Below are positions 1-10,568 of a stretch of DNA of 64,000 nucleotides, piece after piece (positions within the stretch are counted from its first letter, which is position 1; each line of letters opens with the position of its first letter). The notes under the pieces were generated by a model, which saw only the letters and a program-made list of their open reading frames with translations, was not told the origin of the DNA and searched no databases. This stretch comes from Cercozoa sp. M6MM (Eukaryota; Endomyxa: Ascetosporea). The DNA lies in assembly GCA_040357565.1 (NCBI GenBank), contig JBDODJ010000010.1; one strand, given 5' to 3'. A program made the translations under genes and the position numbers.

Positions 1-1251
1 AGTAAGTGGAAAAGGAGGTATACCTTGTTGAAGGTCATGTGCGCGTTCTGCACCATGCGCAGCGCGATCTTGTTCTTGATCGTGCGCAGCGTGAGACCCG
101 GGGCACCGCCTTCGACAATGAAGCCTTGGACTTGGTTCGTCTGGTCGTTACGCTACGCACATTGCATCGATACAGGAGCAAACGGAGGTAGGGGAGAGCT
201 ACCGCCCAGACAACGATAACGTCGGCTAAGGTGCCGTTGCCAATCCAACGCTTCTTACCTAATGATTTACACGAGCATAGGAGCTGGGGTCAAGCAAAGT
301 AGGAATTATACCACTGATCTCATAGCCACCGGGAACCTTTCGCGCAATCGTTTGCAGCGAAGATGCGTCGCTGCCAAAATCCGGCTCCGTCAGGCAGAAG
401 CAGCCAATCTTTTTGAAGGACTGAGCAAAACGGTGAAAGAAGTAAAGAGCAAAGAGGAGGTAAAGGAAGTAAAGAACAAAGGGTAAAGAGGGTAAAGTGA
501 AGTAAAAAGCAAATACGGTCATGTCGGTAAAGAAGCGCTGCTTCTGCTCCTCACTGCCGCAAATCGCGATAGACTCCATCGCCAGGCCACTACGTGCAAA
601 GCTTGAGTAAATGCGGTTTGGCTTAAAGGGTTAAAGAAAGAGAAATACCCATGCACCATGTACAGTGTGGCCACAGAAGCGTCCACACGCGCCATTTCAG
701 TGCACGCCATCGCGGTCTCCATCAACGCTGCTCAAGAAAGGGGCGGGTTGGAGTAGGAGTAGGAACAACAAAAAAAAAGAGCGGACTCAAGCCGGGTGCT
801 CCGTAGCCGCCAACACAACCACCAACGAGTCCTGTTGCAGCCAGTTTCGGCAGCAGGTGGGTCTGCGCAATGAACAGGATAAGGAGGGAACGAAATAACA
901 AGAAAGGGCGGAAAAGGTACCGGGAATTTAGCCTCGTCCACCATGTCGTCAATCTTGCCGCGCACCTCGGTCTCCATGAAGTCGCGCACCTTCTTGCGAA
1001 TCGCACGCTCACCTTCCGTCAACTGCACGGGTCGCACAAGCAGCAAGGTCACAACATTTGCAACACATGGCGACAGCTGGCAGATACGTTGGCATCGAAG
1101 TTGATAAAGTCGCTTTCAGGGGGGAATTCGCTGCAGAAGAAACCACACGCTAAAAAGAAGATCGAGCTGTCCTCACTTGTCTTTCTGTCACATGTCCTTA
1201 CGTTGGCAGGTGCGGCAGCTCGGCCTTGCCCTGGGTGCGATCCACCGACAT
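1..1251 (-). CDS. ACX4-like acyl-CoA oxidase/dehydrogenase, 3' end off window
   Basis: Flavoprotein of the acyl-CoA dehydrogenase superfamily, which oxidises acyl-CoA at C2-C3 in fatty-acid breakdown. The ATG is at 1251-1249. Splicing 1251-1202 to the following exons gives an N-terminus containing PESDFINFDANLTEGERAIR, then EMARVDASVATLYMVHG, CGSEEQKQRFF, the flavin-binding stretch LTEPDFGSDAS with GGYEISG, and at the left edge GAPGLTLRTIKNKIALRMVQ. These blocks occur in the order and spacing of plant peroxisomal ACX4 and of glutaryl-CoA dehydrogenase; the match to ACX4 seems closest. Introns begin GTACC or GTAAG and end GCAG. The catalytic-Glu and C-terminal helical parts are outside the window. 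The gene is divergent from the glycosyltransferase starting at 1742. Family is confident; substrate and compartment (peroxisome or mitochondrion) are inferred. Confidence 0.85.
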
Positions 1252-1741
1252 GAGACGATTCTCCGGTCCTGAAGTCAAGTACTTGTTGGCTGACTTCCAC
1301 AAAATTGGTCACTTTGCCCGCAAAACGCCACCACCCAGAAAATCAAGAAAAGGTCCAAAACAAATGCAATGAAGGGCAGCGACTTGAACGCATAAATGCC
1401 ACAGTGCACACACTGTCACGGTGTAGTGCAAAAACCAGCAGAAAGCTCGGCAACAAAAAAGTGAAACTGTATTTTAGCATGCAGGCTGGTCATACCAAAG
1501 TCTGGAATATTGTAGAATTATGCGTACGAGCTTGTGGAAATGGCAGTTCACTGCTTGACAAAATAGCAATACTTGTATTTTTTCCTGCACAGCGATTTTG
1601 TTTGTACAGTCCAGGTGGGACAAGGCTGTGCAGGGTAAAGACGATCAATCACCTCCTGGAGGTGCCATTGTCAGCAAACACACGTGTGCGCATAGCGGGT
1701 CCCTCTGAGTTACTGTATTAAAGTCCTTTGCATTTTCGACG
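1252..1741. other. Divergent intergenic region
   Basis: About 490 bp between the start codons of two divergent genes, so both promoters should lie here. I see no recognisable TATA box or other strong motif and no convincing exon. Confidence 0.5.
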
Positions 1742-4047
1742 ATGCTGTCATCCGTGCCACCTTCGCGCTCGAGCAGCTTAGCGGCGCAGGTATTGTACGT
1801 GTCGCTTGTATTGGGTAAAAGTCAAAGGCATCTGTTTGACTGTAGCTAGGTCGCCTGATTGGCAATTTGCGACGCGGCAAGGCGCCCACATCGAGGACAC
1901 AATGGGCCTTGTTGATGTGCTTCGTTGTGACGGGTCTGTTCGTGCTGTCGTCGGTGATATCGGCGCTTTCAGGCACAGAGACTAAGCTTCCCACAAACAC
2001 ACACAGCGTGGCAGTCTCCACATTTGGGGCACAGGTGGGTCATGCTGGATATACCTTTGCGTTTGGGAACGAGATTGTCACGTCAGGGCCACCCGTCGAA
2101 ACGACACAAGGAGCTGTTTAGAGCCGAACCTATTCTGGTACCCTATGTTTGGTTCGATTACTCATTGCTACCTCTGATATTCACAACATCGCCAGTGGCC
2201 GAGCAAGAAGGCACAGCAGCGGCAGGCGACCGTGTTCGTCGGCATTCCGTCCTTTCGCGACTCACTGTGCTTCCGTACCGTGCAGTCGTTGTTTCGCAAG
2301 GCCAAACATCCGCACCGCTTGCGTGTTGGCATCTACGACCAAGTATTGCGATTATTTTACTTTCCCTTATTTCGTTATTTACCTGATGTGCAGGTGGACC
2401 CACACGAAGGCGACGTGCCTTGCTCGCACTTTGTCGATGTCTGCAATGATGTACCCACTTCAGGAAGTTAGAAGGGTCTGCAGAAAGGAGAGTACACCGT
2501 GTACACGCAGGAAAATGAGAAAGACAGGGGCGCTGAGTGCGACCACATCGCCAATGTCGTAATCGAGGAGGTCGGCTCTTCAATGGCCACGGGCGTTCCC
2601 ACCGCGCGCTACCAGATGGAGAAATTACTTGGTATATGCGCTTTTTTGTGTTTGTACTTCACTTTCGTTCCTCCATTTCTTGTGCAGACAATGACTCAGA
2701 ATTCTTTGTTCAAGTCGATGCTCACACCATATTTGATCCCGGTACCGATATCAGTATCACATACAGCCGATGAGATCCCTTTACTCTCGCACAGAGTGGG
2801 ACACGCGAATGATCGCCCAGTGGCAGAACACGGAAAATGAGTTTGCCGTGCTCACAGTAACTGTAGTTTCCTGTTCTCCCATTCACCTATGATCCCGTCC
2901 ATGAGCAGCACTACCCCAACGTTGCCGACTACAGCGACGATGACTATAAGCGCGCCAACTCGCTCAGGTAGAAAGAGACTTTGCCTCTGAACCAACCTTC
3001 CAATATTCAGCGACGCTTAGTGTGCTGTGCGGGGCCAAGACTAAGGGTGCCATGAACGGCTTCACCAAGTGGAGTGGTCAGGTAGCGCATGAGCCAACCT
3101 TTTTCTGATCCTGCTGGTCCTTCGTGTTTCGTTTACCCCCTGAGTCTCCATTCAGGTGTGGAACAAACGCACGCTAAAGTCTCCCAAAGATGTGCCTATT
3201 TTGATGCCGTTCTGGGGCGGCGGTCTTTCCTTCAGCAAGGCGCACCGTGTGCGCAACGTTCCCTACGATCCACGACTTCTTTTCGTGTACCCTTTTTCCT
3301 CCATTGTTCCCTACGATCCACGACTTCTTTTCGTGTACCCTTTTTCCTCCATTGTTAATTTTTTGCTCACTTTGCCGATCAGTTTTGATGCCGATGAGTT
3401 GACACTTTCAGCGCGCCTCTTTACAGTAAATCCCACCCACTTTAACTCTAAAGTTACGTTACCTTCCTGCCGATCAGACGGGGTACGATTGCTATGCGCC
3501 CACGGAGAACCTTGTGTACCACTATTACGCCTCGGCGGTCAAGCGTCCGCACGTCTGGGACGAGGGTTGGGACATCAAGTCCAAGGTAGCTTCCCGTGCT
3601 AGCCTGACCATCTTTCTTTCCCGCCTAGGTATCCCTTTCGTTTTTCACCTCCAGACCAACAAGAAGTCAGCCGAGCGAGTGCATGCGCTCTTCGGCATGC
3701 CGGTCGACTCGATGAAACACCCGGATACCAGCGAGGTGGCCGTTGGCGAACTTTACGGCCTCGGACAAGCGCGCACTCTGCAGGATTTTTGGCAGTTTGC
3801 GCGCATGGATATAACTGTGAGTTTGTAACTCTCGGTGTCTGCATACCCGCTCAGACACAAATCTTGGGTTACAAGTGCAGAAGAATCCACCCGAGACGAC
3901 TGACTTCTGTGCTGACATGGCGGCCAATCCACTCAAGGTAAACTTAAACTGTGCCGACTGTGGGTGTGTCAAGGAATTGGATTTTCCGGTCCACTGCAGC
4001 TGGCGCCCTATCAGCGAGATCCTGCCGAGGTTAACCACATCTACTAG
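1742..4047 (+). CDS. Type II membrane glycosyltransferase, GlcNAc-transferase family (PF11397-like)
   Basis: Probable Golgi sugar transferase. Exon 1 starts at ATG 1742 and joins at the acceptor before 1850, giving a short basic cytoplasmic tail (GRLIGNLRRGK) followed by a hydrophobic anchor (ALLMCFVVTGLFVLSSVISA), i.e. a type II signal anchor. The lumenal domain begins TVFVGIPSFRDSLC, the typical opening of the PF11397 fold (IFVSIASYRD), then DPHEGDVPCSH, and FFVQVDAHTIFDP, which holds the DxH-type nucleotide-sugar/metal site. Further on are HYPNVADYS, MPFWGGGLSFSKAHRV, FDADELTLSARLFT and GYDCYAPTENLVYHYY, all in family order. The frame is kept across about a dozen introns, most in phase 0 and many starting GTACC. 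It ends NHIY and TAG at 4045-4047. In family members the acceptor is often Skp1 or a cell-surface glycan; the substrate here is unknown. A 48 bp duplication lies at 3258-3353. Confidence 0.8.
3258..3353 (+). repeat. 48 bp perfect tandem duplication across an exon/intron boundary
   Basis: Two identical 48-nt copies (3258-3305 and 3306-3353) cover the last exon codons (VPYDPRLLF), the GTACCC donor and the first intron bases of the glycosyltransferase gene. 48 is a multiple of three and the second copy stays open, so either donor keeps the downstream frame. Use of the second donor adds 16 residues. Confidence 0.95.
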
Positions 4048-4288
4048 TTTTCGTTCCGCACCGTCGGCCATTCAGTTTCTCGTCTGCTCAACATACGATG
4101 GATATCGCATCACTACACAGCACTCGCACACACGCTGATGCTGGTCCAATCACTGGTAACTCAGTCGCCTGCACGGTACAGTACGTCCCACTGCGCTGAA
4201 CAAAAACCGAACTCCGCCAGATGCCAAACTGTTCCATCAGCTAGTGTGACGCACGCGAGCAGAGTTAATTTCGTTGTGTTTCGAACGA

Positions 4289-5345
4289 ATGCGAGAGTCG
4301 TTTGGCAGCGCGCCGCTTCGCGGCACCCGCAAACAGGGCGACGGTATGGTCAAAGCGCTGGGGCGCCGCGTGCCGCAGCTGCGCTTCAAGCATTACACAG
4401 CATTCCAATACGTGGCGCCGCGTGCTGTTGATGCTTTAGCTGTACCCAGTTAATCTATTGTTTCTTTATTCCCATTTATTCTCTGGCCTCCAGGAGATGA
4501 AGAAGGACGGAAGTGCGCCTGTCATCGTGTTTCCGCAGTACGCGCACTTTTCGTGCACTACATCGAGCTCGTCACTAAACGAGCTCTTCTCGCTGTCTGA
4601 TATTCAGGGTACACTCTCGTAACCTGTGAAGCTGTCTCCCCTTAATCTCTTGCCTTGTTGTTCTTCGCAGACATGGACTGCTCCCTCATTGATCGCTGGC
4701 ACCTCCACGAGGTGTGTCATCCTCTTTGCTCTGCTGACCGATATTTATCCTATCTCTTTGACTTCTTTCCATCGCGTCGCCAGGTCTTTTTGACGGCAGC
4801 AGCCCAGCGTATCATTGACTCCTACGAGCACGAGCGTGATGAGGACCCTCTCGTACTGTTCTCGGCACACTTCGTGCCAATGCAGACCGTCTTGAAAGGT
4901 GTGTGTCTGTCTGTGTTTTGTCGCTTTACCTTCTTGCACCCTATACCTTAGCTCTCGTTATCATATCTTGTCTTCAGGTGACGCTACGTTGGTGAGATTG
5001 CCGCCTCTGTCAAAGGTGTCATGCACTTGTCAACAGCACCTGGTACACACTCCACGTTTGTCATACACATCCTACCAAATTACTCACGCTTTCCTCAGAA
5101 AAAACAAGGCAAGCCGCACTTGCGACATCTCTTGTCATGGCAGAGCAAGGTGAACACAGTGAGCCTTTTTGCTTCACTTCCTTTTTATTGTATGGTAGGT
5201 CGGCTTCATGCCGTGGATGGCGCCGTCCGCTGAGACAGTTATCGAACAGGTAATGAGCTCCACATACACAACACACACGCGCGTGCACACCTCGTGTACC
5301 TCCCGTGTTTAGCTGGGTGCACAAGGCTGTCAACTTTGAGTTGCA
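4289..5345 (+). pseudogene. FECH: Ferrochelatase remnant, 5'-truncated with frameshift and stop
   Basis: Homologous to ferrochelatase, which inserts iron into protoporphyrin IX in the last step of haem synthesis. Recognisable blocks are KQGDGMVKALGRR, HYTAFQYVAPRA, FPQYAHFSCTTSSSSLNELF, LIDRWHLHE, LVLFSAHFVPM (keeping the catalytic-region His), VGEIAASVKGVM and SWQSKVGFMPW. Three defects are visible. The N-terminal ~90-100 residues, including the usual NMGGP region, are absent upstream. One base is missing near 4984 between GD and YVGEI, shifting the frame. After LGAQGCQL a TGA (5337-5339) interrupts, and the expected SDHIET region does not follow. Splice sites are otherwise intact (for example GTACCC after 4430), so decay seems recent. 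A sequencing error could explain the single-base loss but not both missing ends. Confidence 0.75.
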
Positions 5346-5859
5346 GTAACACGACACGACAGAACAAACCCGTTCGGTCATGAAATAGGACGTGCTGCCG
5401 TGCACAGCGCGGCCGATAGGCTATCTTACGGACGCATAAGTCAACCTCAATCGATTTACGTTTCTGTCACTTGAATGCTTCGGTTGGCAGTGACCGTACG
5501 TTCAGTTACTGGTCAGGTTACTCAGGTACTAGTTAACCCAGGTTGTCCCAACGCAAGATGTCCTGGCCTCCACTCTAAGCGGGGACGGTGAACTACGCTA
5601 CGGCCATGCGCTTGTGACCCACCCAGGACTGACTGGTACAGGGAAACTACATACTGTAGTAGTTGAAAACTACCGTTCTTAGTCTCCTGACGCGAAGTGG
5701 CGACGTTTACCGTACATACCATACCGTGCGGTCGTCGCGTGGTGCTACGGTAGTAGCTAGTCAGGTATAACAAACGGAAATCAATGCAACCAGTGAAAGC
5801 GACGCGAGCCGGAGAAGCTGTGGGCCGGAGAAGCTGTGGGCCGGAGAAGCTGTGGGAGC
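5346..5859. other. Intergenic region
   Basis: Between the ferrochelatase remnant and the 3' end of the minus-strand gene at 5860. No coding signal is evident. It contains a short tandem repeat at 5808-5855. Confidence 0.5.
5808..5855. repeat. 16 bp unit repeated three times
   Basis: The unit GCCGGAGAAGCTGTGG occurs three times without mismatch, directly downstream of the minus-strand gene that stops at 5860, so it probably lies in that gene's 3' UTR. Confidence 0.95.
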
Positions 5860-6333
5860 TTATTCTGGCTGCTGTTGCTGCTGCCGCTGTAGCCGTCGCT
5901 GTCGCACGCGTTTCACGGCCTCCTGCTGCACATGCTCGATTTCTTCAGGCGTCAACTTGCCGGCGCGCATAGCGTTCTCAGCTGCAAAAATTGGGTCCAC
6001 CGAAAGTAATACTGTTCAAGAAAAGCCAAATGTACCGTTTAGCAGCTGCAAGTTGTCCTCGGCAACGGAGATTTCGACATTCGCGTCGCCGCCGCGCGAG
6101 CCGTATCGGTCGTCCAGCACAATACGCCTGGGGGAGGGGTAATGAGGCACAGTGTAGAATTTTAATTCAAAGTACCAGTCGCGGCCAAATTCAAGTTCCA
6201 TTTGTCGCTCGCCCTCCCTGTACGTCACTTCGTATGGCTCACCGTGGAATACCTGAGCAAAACGATCCATCTGTGAAACCGCTGTCCAGAATGTTAAAAA
6301 CCTCACCAGGTAAAGCAGCAAAGGCGATCCCAT
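5860..6333 (-). CDS. Small hypothetical secreted protein
   Basis: Not recognised. The ATG is at 6333-6331 and begins MGSPLLLYLVRFLTF, a likely signal peptide. A 36 bp stretch (GTGAGG...CACAG) inside this region could be spliced out without breaking the frame. The mature part is rich in aromatic and charged residues (FHGEPYEVTYREGERQMELE, YFELKFYTVPHYPS, VLDDRYGSRGGD), suggesting a beta-rich domain. An intron starting GTACATTT joins to AMRAGKLTPEEIEHVQQEAV, an amphipathic helix, and a Gln/Arg-rich tail ending in TAA at 5862-5860. Length is about 140 residues. The open frame, real start codon and consistent splice signals support a gene; I cannot assign a function. Confidence 0.55.
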
Positions 6334-7049
6334 GACGACATAGAGCCATCTACAGAAGTCCAGTAATTATGGCTAGCAGGGGGAGCAAATCATGGCACCC
6401 AGCGTGCAGGCGCAGCTTTGTTGACATTCGCGTGTAAGTGAGTCGCTTTTTTGCACCCAGCAATCTGTGTATGAATCAGAGGATACACCAGCCGGGTGCA
6501 AAATGGGGTAGTTACTGGGAATACCGGAGAACATTCTCCATAGAATTGTGGACCAAACGCGACATCTTGGATTGGCGGACTGAAAATCTCGCAAGCTAAA
6601 CAACACAAGCGCAGTTTTTAATCCGCCGATCGGAACAAGCTACAGTTTTTAAACAAGCTGTACGATACACGCAACGTACACACACGCGCAGCACTGCACA
6701 ATAATGAGCTCTTTACCGCAAACTGCTAGTTTTCTTTCATCAATTCACCCCCATCCCAGCACTCATTGAGGTTTCGCGTAAATACTCTGAAGTAAAGCAG
6801 TAGCACCAACGAAAAATACTCTGAAGTAAAGCAGTGTGAGCTGGGATACATTAATGTGATGTCACGTCACATTAATTTGAGCTGCCTCCACATCCAACGT
6901 GAGCTGGTGTCACATGTTCCATGTGGCTTCTGTATTTACTCACTAGCTGTGAATGCCCGACCAGCGTACGTAGCCGGACTATCCCTGTCGCTATTCCCGT
7001 CTACATAGACTGGACACCAATACACACGCACCGCAGCACGGCAAAAAAA
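6334..7049. promoter_or_regulatory. Intergenic region with direct repeats and a palindrome
   Basis: Upstream of the minus-strand gene at 6333 and downstream of the bestrophin-like gene. It holds a perfect 22-nt direct repeat (6780-6801 and 6814-6835, beginning AAATACTCTGAAG), an inverted repeat at 6850-6876 with 10-nt arms ATTAATGTGA / TCACATTAAT, and two further GTGAGCTGG words. No coding signal is evident. A regulatory role is inference. Confidence 0.45.
6850..6876. repeat. 27 bp inverted repeat around a CACGTCA core
   Basis: Perfect 10-nt arms flank a 7-nt centre (TGTCACG). The CACGTCA/TGACGTG core resembles a bZIP-type binding site, so this could be an operator-like element. Function is inference. 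Confidence 0.5.
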
Positions 7050-9399
7050 CTAGTGGAATCCAATGTGTGAGAAGATACGTGGGTAAGCTGGCTCTGGTTG
7101 AAACACGGGCGCGGGTAGAGACGACTCGTGCAAGACTGCATGTGTCGATCCGATCACCTGTACACAATCCGCATTGACAGTAAAACCAAACACATATTGT
7201 GTGGTTGAATGTTGTGCCTCGTCGTGCAGCATGTCAAGTGCCTGCGAGTGCGAGTGCCGTCTCATCACCGCGTGCACTTCCAGCAGTCCCTGTGGCACAT
7301 GTGGTGGGGTTGCGGGTGGGGGGGGGGGTGGGGGCTAGCAGTTCGAACCTCGTAAACGATTAGGTTTGCGAGTAGAATTAGGACGCCCCACAAACACTCA
7401 AAGTACATGCTTGCTACAGTACCGCAATATGCAACGTTACAATGCAAATCAATTATTGCAGTGGTACACGCGACACCGACGCCAAAGAAAGTGCCAGCAA
7501 CAGCACAAGTCAACGCCATGTGCACTCGCACCATAACCGTTAGAAGCTGCGCGTACACGTAGGGCAAGTGCGAGGATGAATAAAGGAACACGTCGCCTGC
7601 AGCCGCTCCTGCAGACACGGGCATGTAAAGTGCAGTTACTGTATCAAAATCAAGGTACGTAGTGAGGAGATCTCTCGCTCGATCACAGAAATAGAGGACT
7701 GCCGCGTCACGATAAGTGACTGTTGGGCAGCCTCCGCCAACTGAGTCACCCACCTTTAAAGTAGACCGCAAAACACTGCAGCGACTGACCACAAGTATCG
7801 AAGCAGTACCAAGTTCGTCATCCACGAGTGTACAAGCGTTGGCATCGTTGTCGCTTCCACCTTACTCAGACGCGCTTGCTCGTCCACTGCACCAAACAAG
7901 ACGTGCAAACTTGCTTTCCCAGATCACAATTGAATGAAGGCAAACATACATCTAACCAGACCCTTGGTGCGCAGTTTGTCCAAGTGTGACACTTGTTTAC
8001 TTGCTTGTGTCTCCCCTGCGACAAGTCACTGTGTTTTCCATGCTTAAAAGTAGCAGCGGGTAACTTGTACCCAAAGAAGGCGATCGTGCGAGATCGAAAT
8101 GGAGTTCAGTACTATCGATTTCGACATCAGTCTCGGAATTGGCCTCGTCGCCATTAATGTGAAGATTCGACAAAGCCACAGATCTACAGTTTCGACAGGT
8201 GTGAGCCATTTCAGACAAGCATATATTATTTGCGTGAGAACATACTGCAGCAACGGTTGCTCACTTCCCTCGTATTCTTCGATCTCATCCTCGCTACATA
8301 ACATCACGCGCTTTATGCGGCACAATGACAGAAAGAAAAATTAAGCACTGTTTCTCGTCTTTTCTGTCATTTTTGGTCGGTAGCGACATGTGAACCAGCG
8401 CGAAGCTGCAAGAAAGATTATTCGCACAAAGGAACCATTGAGAAATATCTAACTTGGGGCAGCACCATAGATTGAGCAGACGAATGAACTCGCCGCGGAA
8501 ATATTTAGCTTTTGCTGAAGCTTCGCGTTCCTAAAAATGCACAAGTGTGCACAACACGTCAAAAAATCGAGACTCAATGAGGAAGCACCGTCGTCCGAGG
8601 TGCCACGAGAGCGCAGGCAGAAACAGCCACAGATACGGTTTTCTTCGCGAGACCTGAAGCATATACAGATCCGCCTAGATCCACATAAGTGTACTTATGT
8701 ACTGTTGAATGCGACTAGCACTTGCCACCTATACAACTACACGATAGTGGCACCTACGAACATTTTGGATACCAACGGTACCATCGATGAAACGTTTGCT
8801 GTACAAAGTTGCCCAACAGAAAGGCAAGCGCGCTGCCGAACAGAAACCCTCTACAAAACAGAGTTTACATGCAAGATGTGCACAAGAGAACAACGCAGAT
8901 AGAATGTCACCTGTCAACTGAGATTCGCGGAGCGCACAAGCCCGTGCATACTTTCACACTGTTGTGACAGTGCACGATAAATGAGACGATAAATGAGCCG
9001 ATCACAAAAACTGTCAAGCGTACTCATCGAGGTCTTGTTTGTCCGTACTGGCGACACAGTGTGTGTCACACAACAGACTACAGCAATCATACAACTTCCA
9101 CCGCGACACGTCAAAACATAAACGTAAACGTACACAGCATAGCCCGCAGTAAACAGCACGTAGATCAGGAAAAAGACGCCCAGTCGACGGCTGCTTAGTG
9201 CCGAGTAGGCTACCTGTAGGGCAAAGTAACATACGACACAACACACCGAGTTGCAACTAACGCACGTTGAAAGCAAAGCCAATTGAAAAGAGCGTGTCGG
9301 CGTCGTAATTGACGACACGATTTAAACCGTCCACCAGCAAGGCAGCTGCCAAGTTTCGTAAACATACAACACATACCACACAGACGCAAACAATTGCAT
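7050..9399 (-). CDS. Bestrophin-like multi-pass membrane protein
   Basis: Probable member of the bestrophin-like anion-channel group of protists and algae. Seen in coding order: a hydrophobic block near 9.2 kb (LGVFFLIYVLFTAGYA); a helix GFLFGSALAFLLGNFVQQTF ending in HRW near 8.8 kb, like the bestrophin helix before its conserved Arg-Trp; an acidic soluble segment (SEDEIEEYEGSEQ, GDEANSETDVEIDSTELHFD); WMTNLVLLRYLWSVAAVF; HLPYVYAQLLTVMVRVHMAL; and a TM ending WGVLILLANLIVYE, spliced over a C-rich intron to GLLEVHAVMRRHSHSQALD, which recalls the family's QGLLDLH signature. The stop is at 7052-7050. The last three blocks fit the family best. The 5' exons (8.8-9.4 kb) are uncertain; the ATG at 9399 is only a candidate, 14 bp after the next gene's stop. 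Confidence 0.45.
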
Positions 9400-9412
9400 A
9401 GTTTGTGCACCG

Positions 9413-10439
9413 TCATCCGAACTGGCGGCGAGTGTGCTTCGATACTGCGAGATCACTCTGCATCCTCCCATTAGATGCTTGTTTCAACAGATACACAAAA
9501 TTGAACAGCAGTGTACACATTAAGCGACTTCTTGATGCGCCACAGACGGTACACGCGCAAAAGCCGCAACACCCTGCACACAACAAGCAAACAAGGAGAT
9601 GAGACAGAGAGACGGAGAGTGACGGAGAGAGAGAGAGATGTGCAGAGAGAGAGAGTACATTAAGAGGAGCGGGACGGTTGAAAGCTCGGAAGACGAGGCA
9701 GACCACTCTCCATCGGATACAAAGTACACGAGCAACGCAATGTCCAAAATGGCCACGAATCCGTCGATGCAGAAACTGTAGCTGCGCAGTCGAGACGCTG
9801 CAAGTGGGTTTAAAAATGATTTGATAGAACTCATTGGGGGGACACGGGAGATACACAAACGGAGTCGGAGCAAGCGCACAAGGCGTATTACAACGTCCAA
9901 CACAAACACCGAACTTAGGACAAGATCCTGCAAAGGAAGTGAAAAGCAGCGAAAGTACTCGCAACGATGCTTTACCATCCAAAACAGCACGACCGGGCCA
10001 TGAATATTGCCGCTGAACTTCTCCTGCGGTTGCCCATCTTAAAACTCCTGAGTGTGGGCAAACAATTTTACCTTGTGTAGTGCGTAACCTGCGAGGCGTA
10101 GTGTCACTGTAAGGATAGAAAACAGCACAAGGCATGCGTGCAAAGCCGCAATGCGATAGCCTGCCGTCGCTTGTCGGAACCACAAAACTACAAATACGTA
10201 CAAACACAGCACGCATGATACATGAATAGGATAGAATACAATGGTATCGACGGCGGCGTAATTGTGCTTCATGTCTCGTCTGAGGAAACAAGATTAAATC
10301 TCTCCACGATATCGGCGTTTTCCGTGCGCGCTCGTACTACCTTAAAAGCGTCGCGTTTCACTTTTAATAAGCTCTGCCGCTTTCGTAAATCCTCTAACGT
10401 TCGCTGTCTGCTTGACACACGAATGTACAGGACACCGAG

Positions 10440-10496
<57 letters not shown>

Positions 10497-10568
10497 TATA
10501 CCTGCGAACGGCTTGCTGGCGCAACAACGCGTCTGCACAACAAAAACTCTTGACTTACCATCAGTCAT
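9413..10568 (-). CDS. Voltage-sensor-domain-only protein (Hv1/VSOP-like)
   Basis: Hand splicing gives 204 residues, with all six introns keeping frame. Residues 1-55 are a very basic predicted coiled coil (RRQRTLEDLRKRQSLLKVKR). Four TM helices follow: S1 (HACLVLFSILTVTLRLAGYA), S2 (VFVLDVVIRLVRLLRLRL), S3 (FCIDGFVAILDIALLVYFV) and S4 (VLRLLRVYRLWRIKKSLN), with the S4 Arg every third residue typical of voltage sensors. The protein ends soon after S4 (TRRQFG, TGA at 9415-9413), so there is no pore domain. This is the layout of voltage-gated proton channels or of lone sensors. Acidic residues are present in S2 and S3, but S1 lacks the Asp that gives Hv1 proton selectivity. The coil is N-terminal rather than C-terminal as in Hv1. 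The first intron-rich region contains a (CT)n tract (10440-10493). Confidence 0.7.
10440..10493. repeat. (GA)n microsatellite inside an intron
   Basis: About 25 AG dinucleotides on the plus strand, read as (CT)n in the sense of the voltage-sensor gene. It lies just after the GTATAT donor and extends the intron's pyrimidine tract. A second GA-rich stretch at 9604-9655 is in the S3-S4 intron of the same gene. Confidence 0.95.

Noticed and set aside
1742-4047. First read as alpha-glucosidase II because of ER/Golgi-like features next to ferrochelatase
   Set aside because: The spliced protein lacks glycoside hydrolase 31 motifs and matches the PF11397 sugar-transferase pattern instead.
7050-10568. 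One fused voltage-sensor/bestrophin gene
   Set aside because: The sensor frame ends cleanly at a TGA (9415-9413) after splicing and no frame-keeping junction to the next gene was found.
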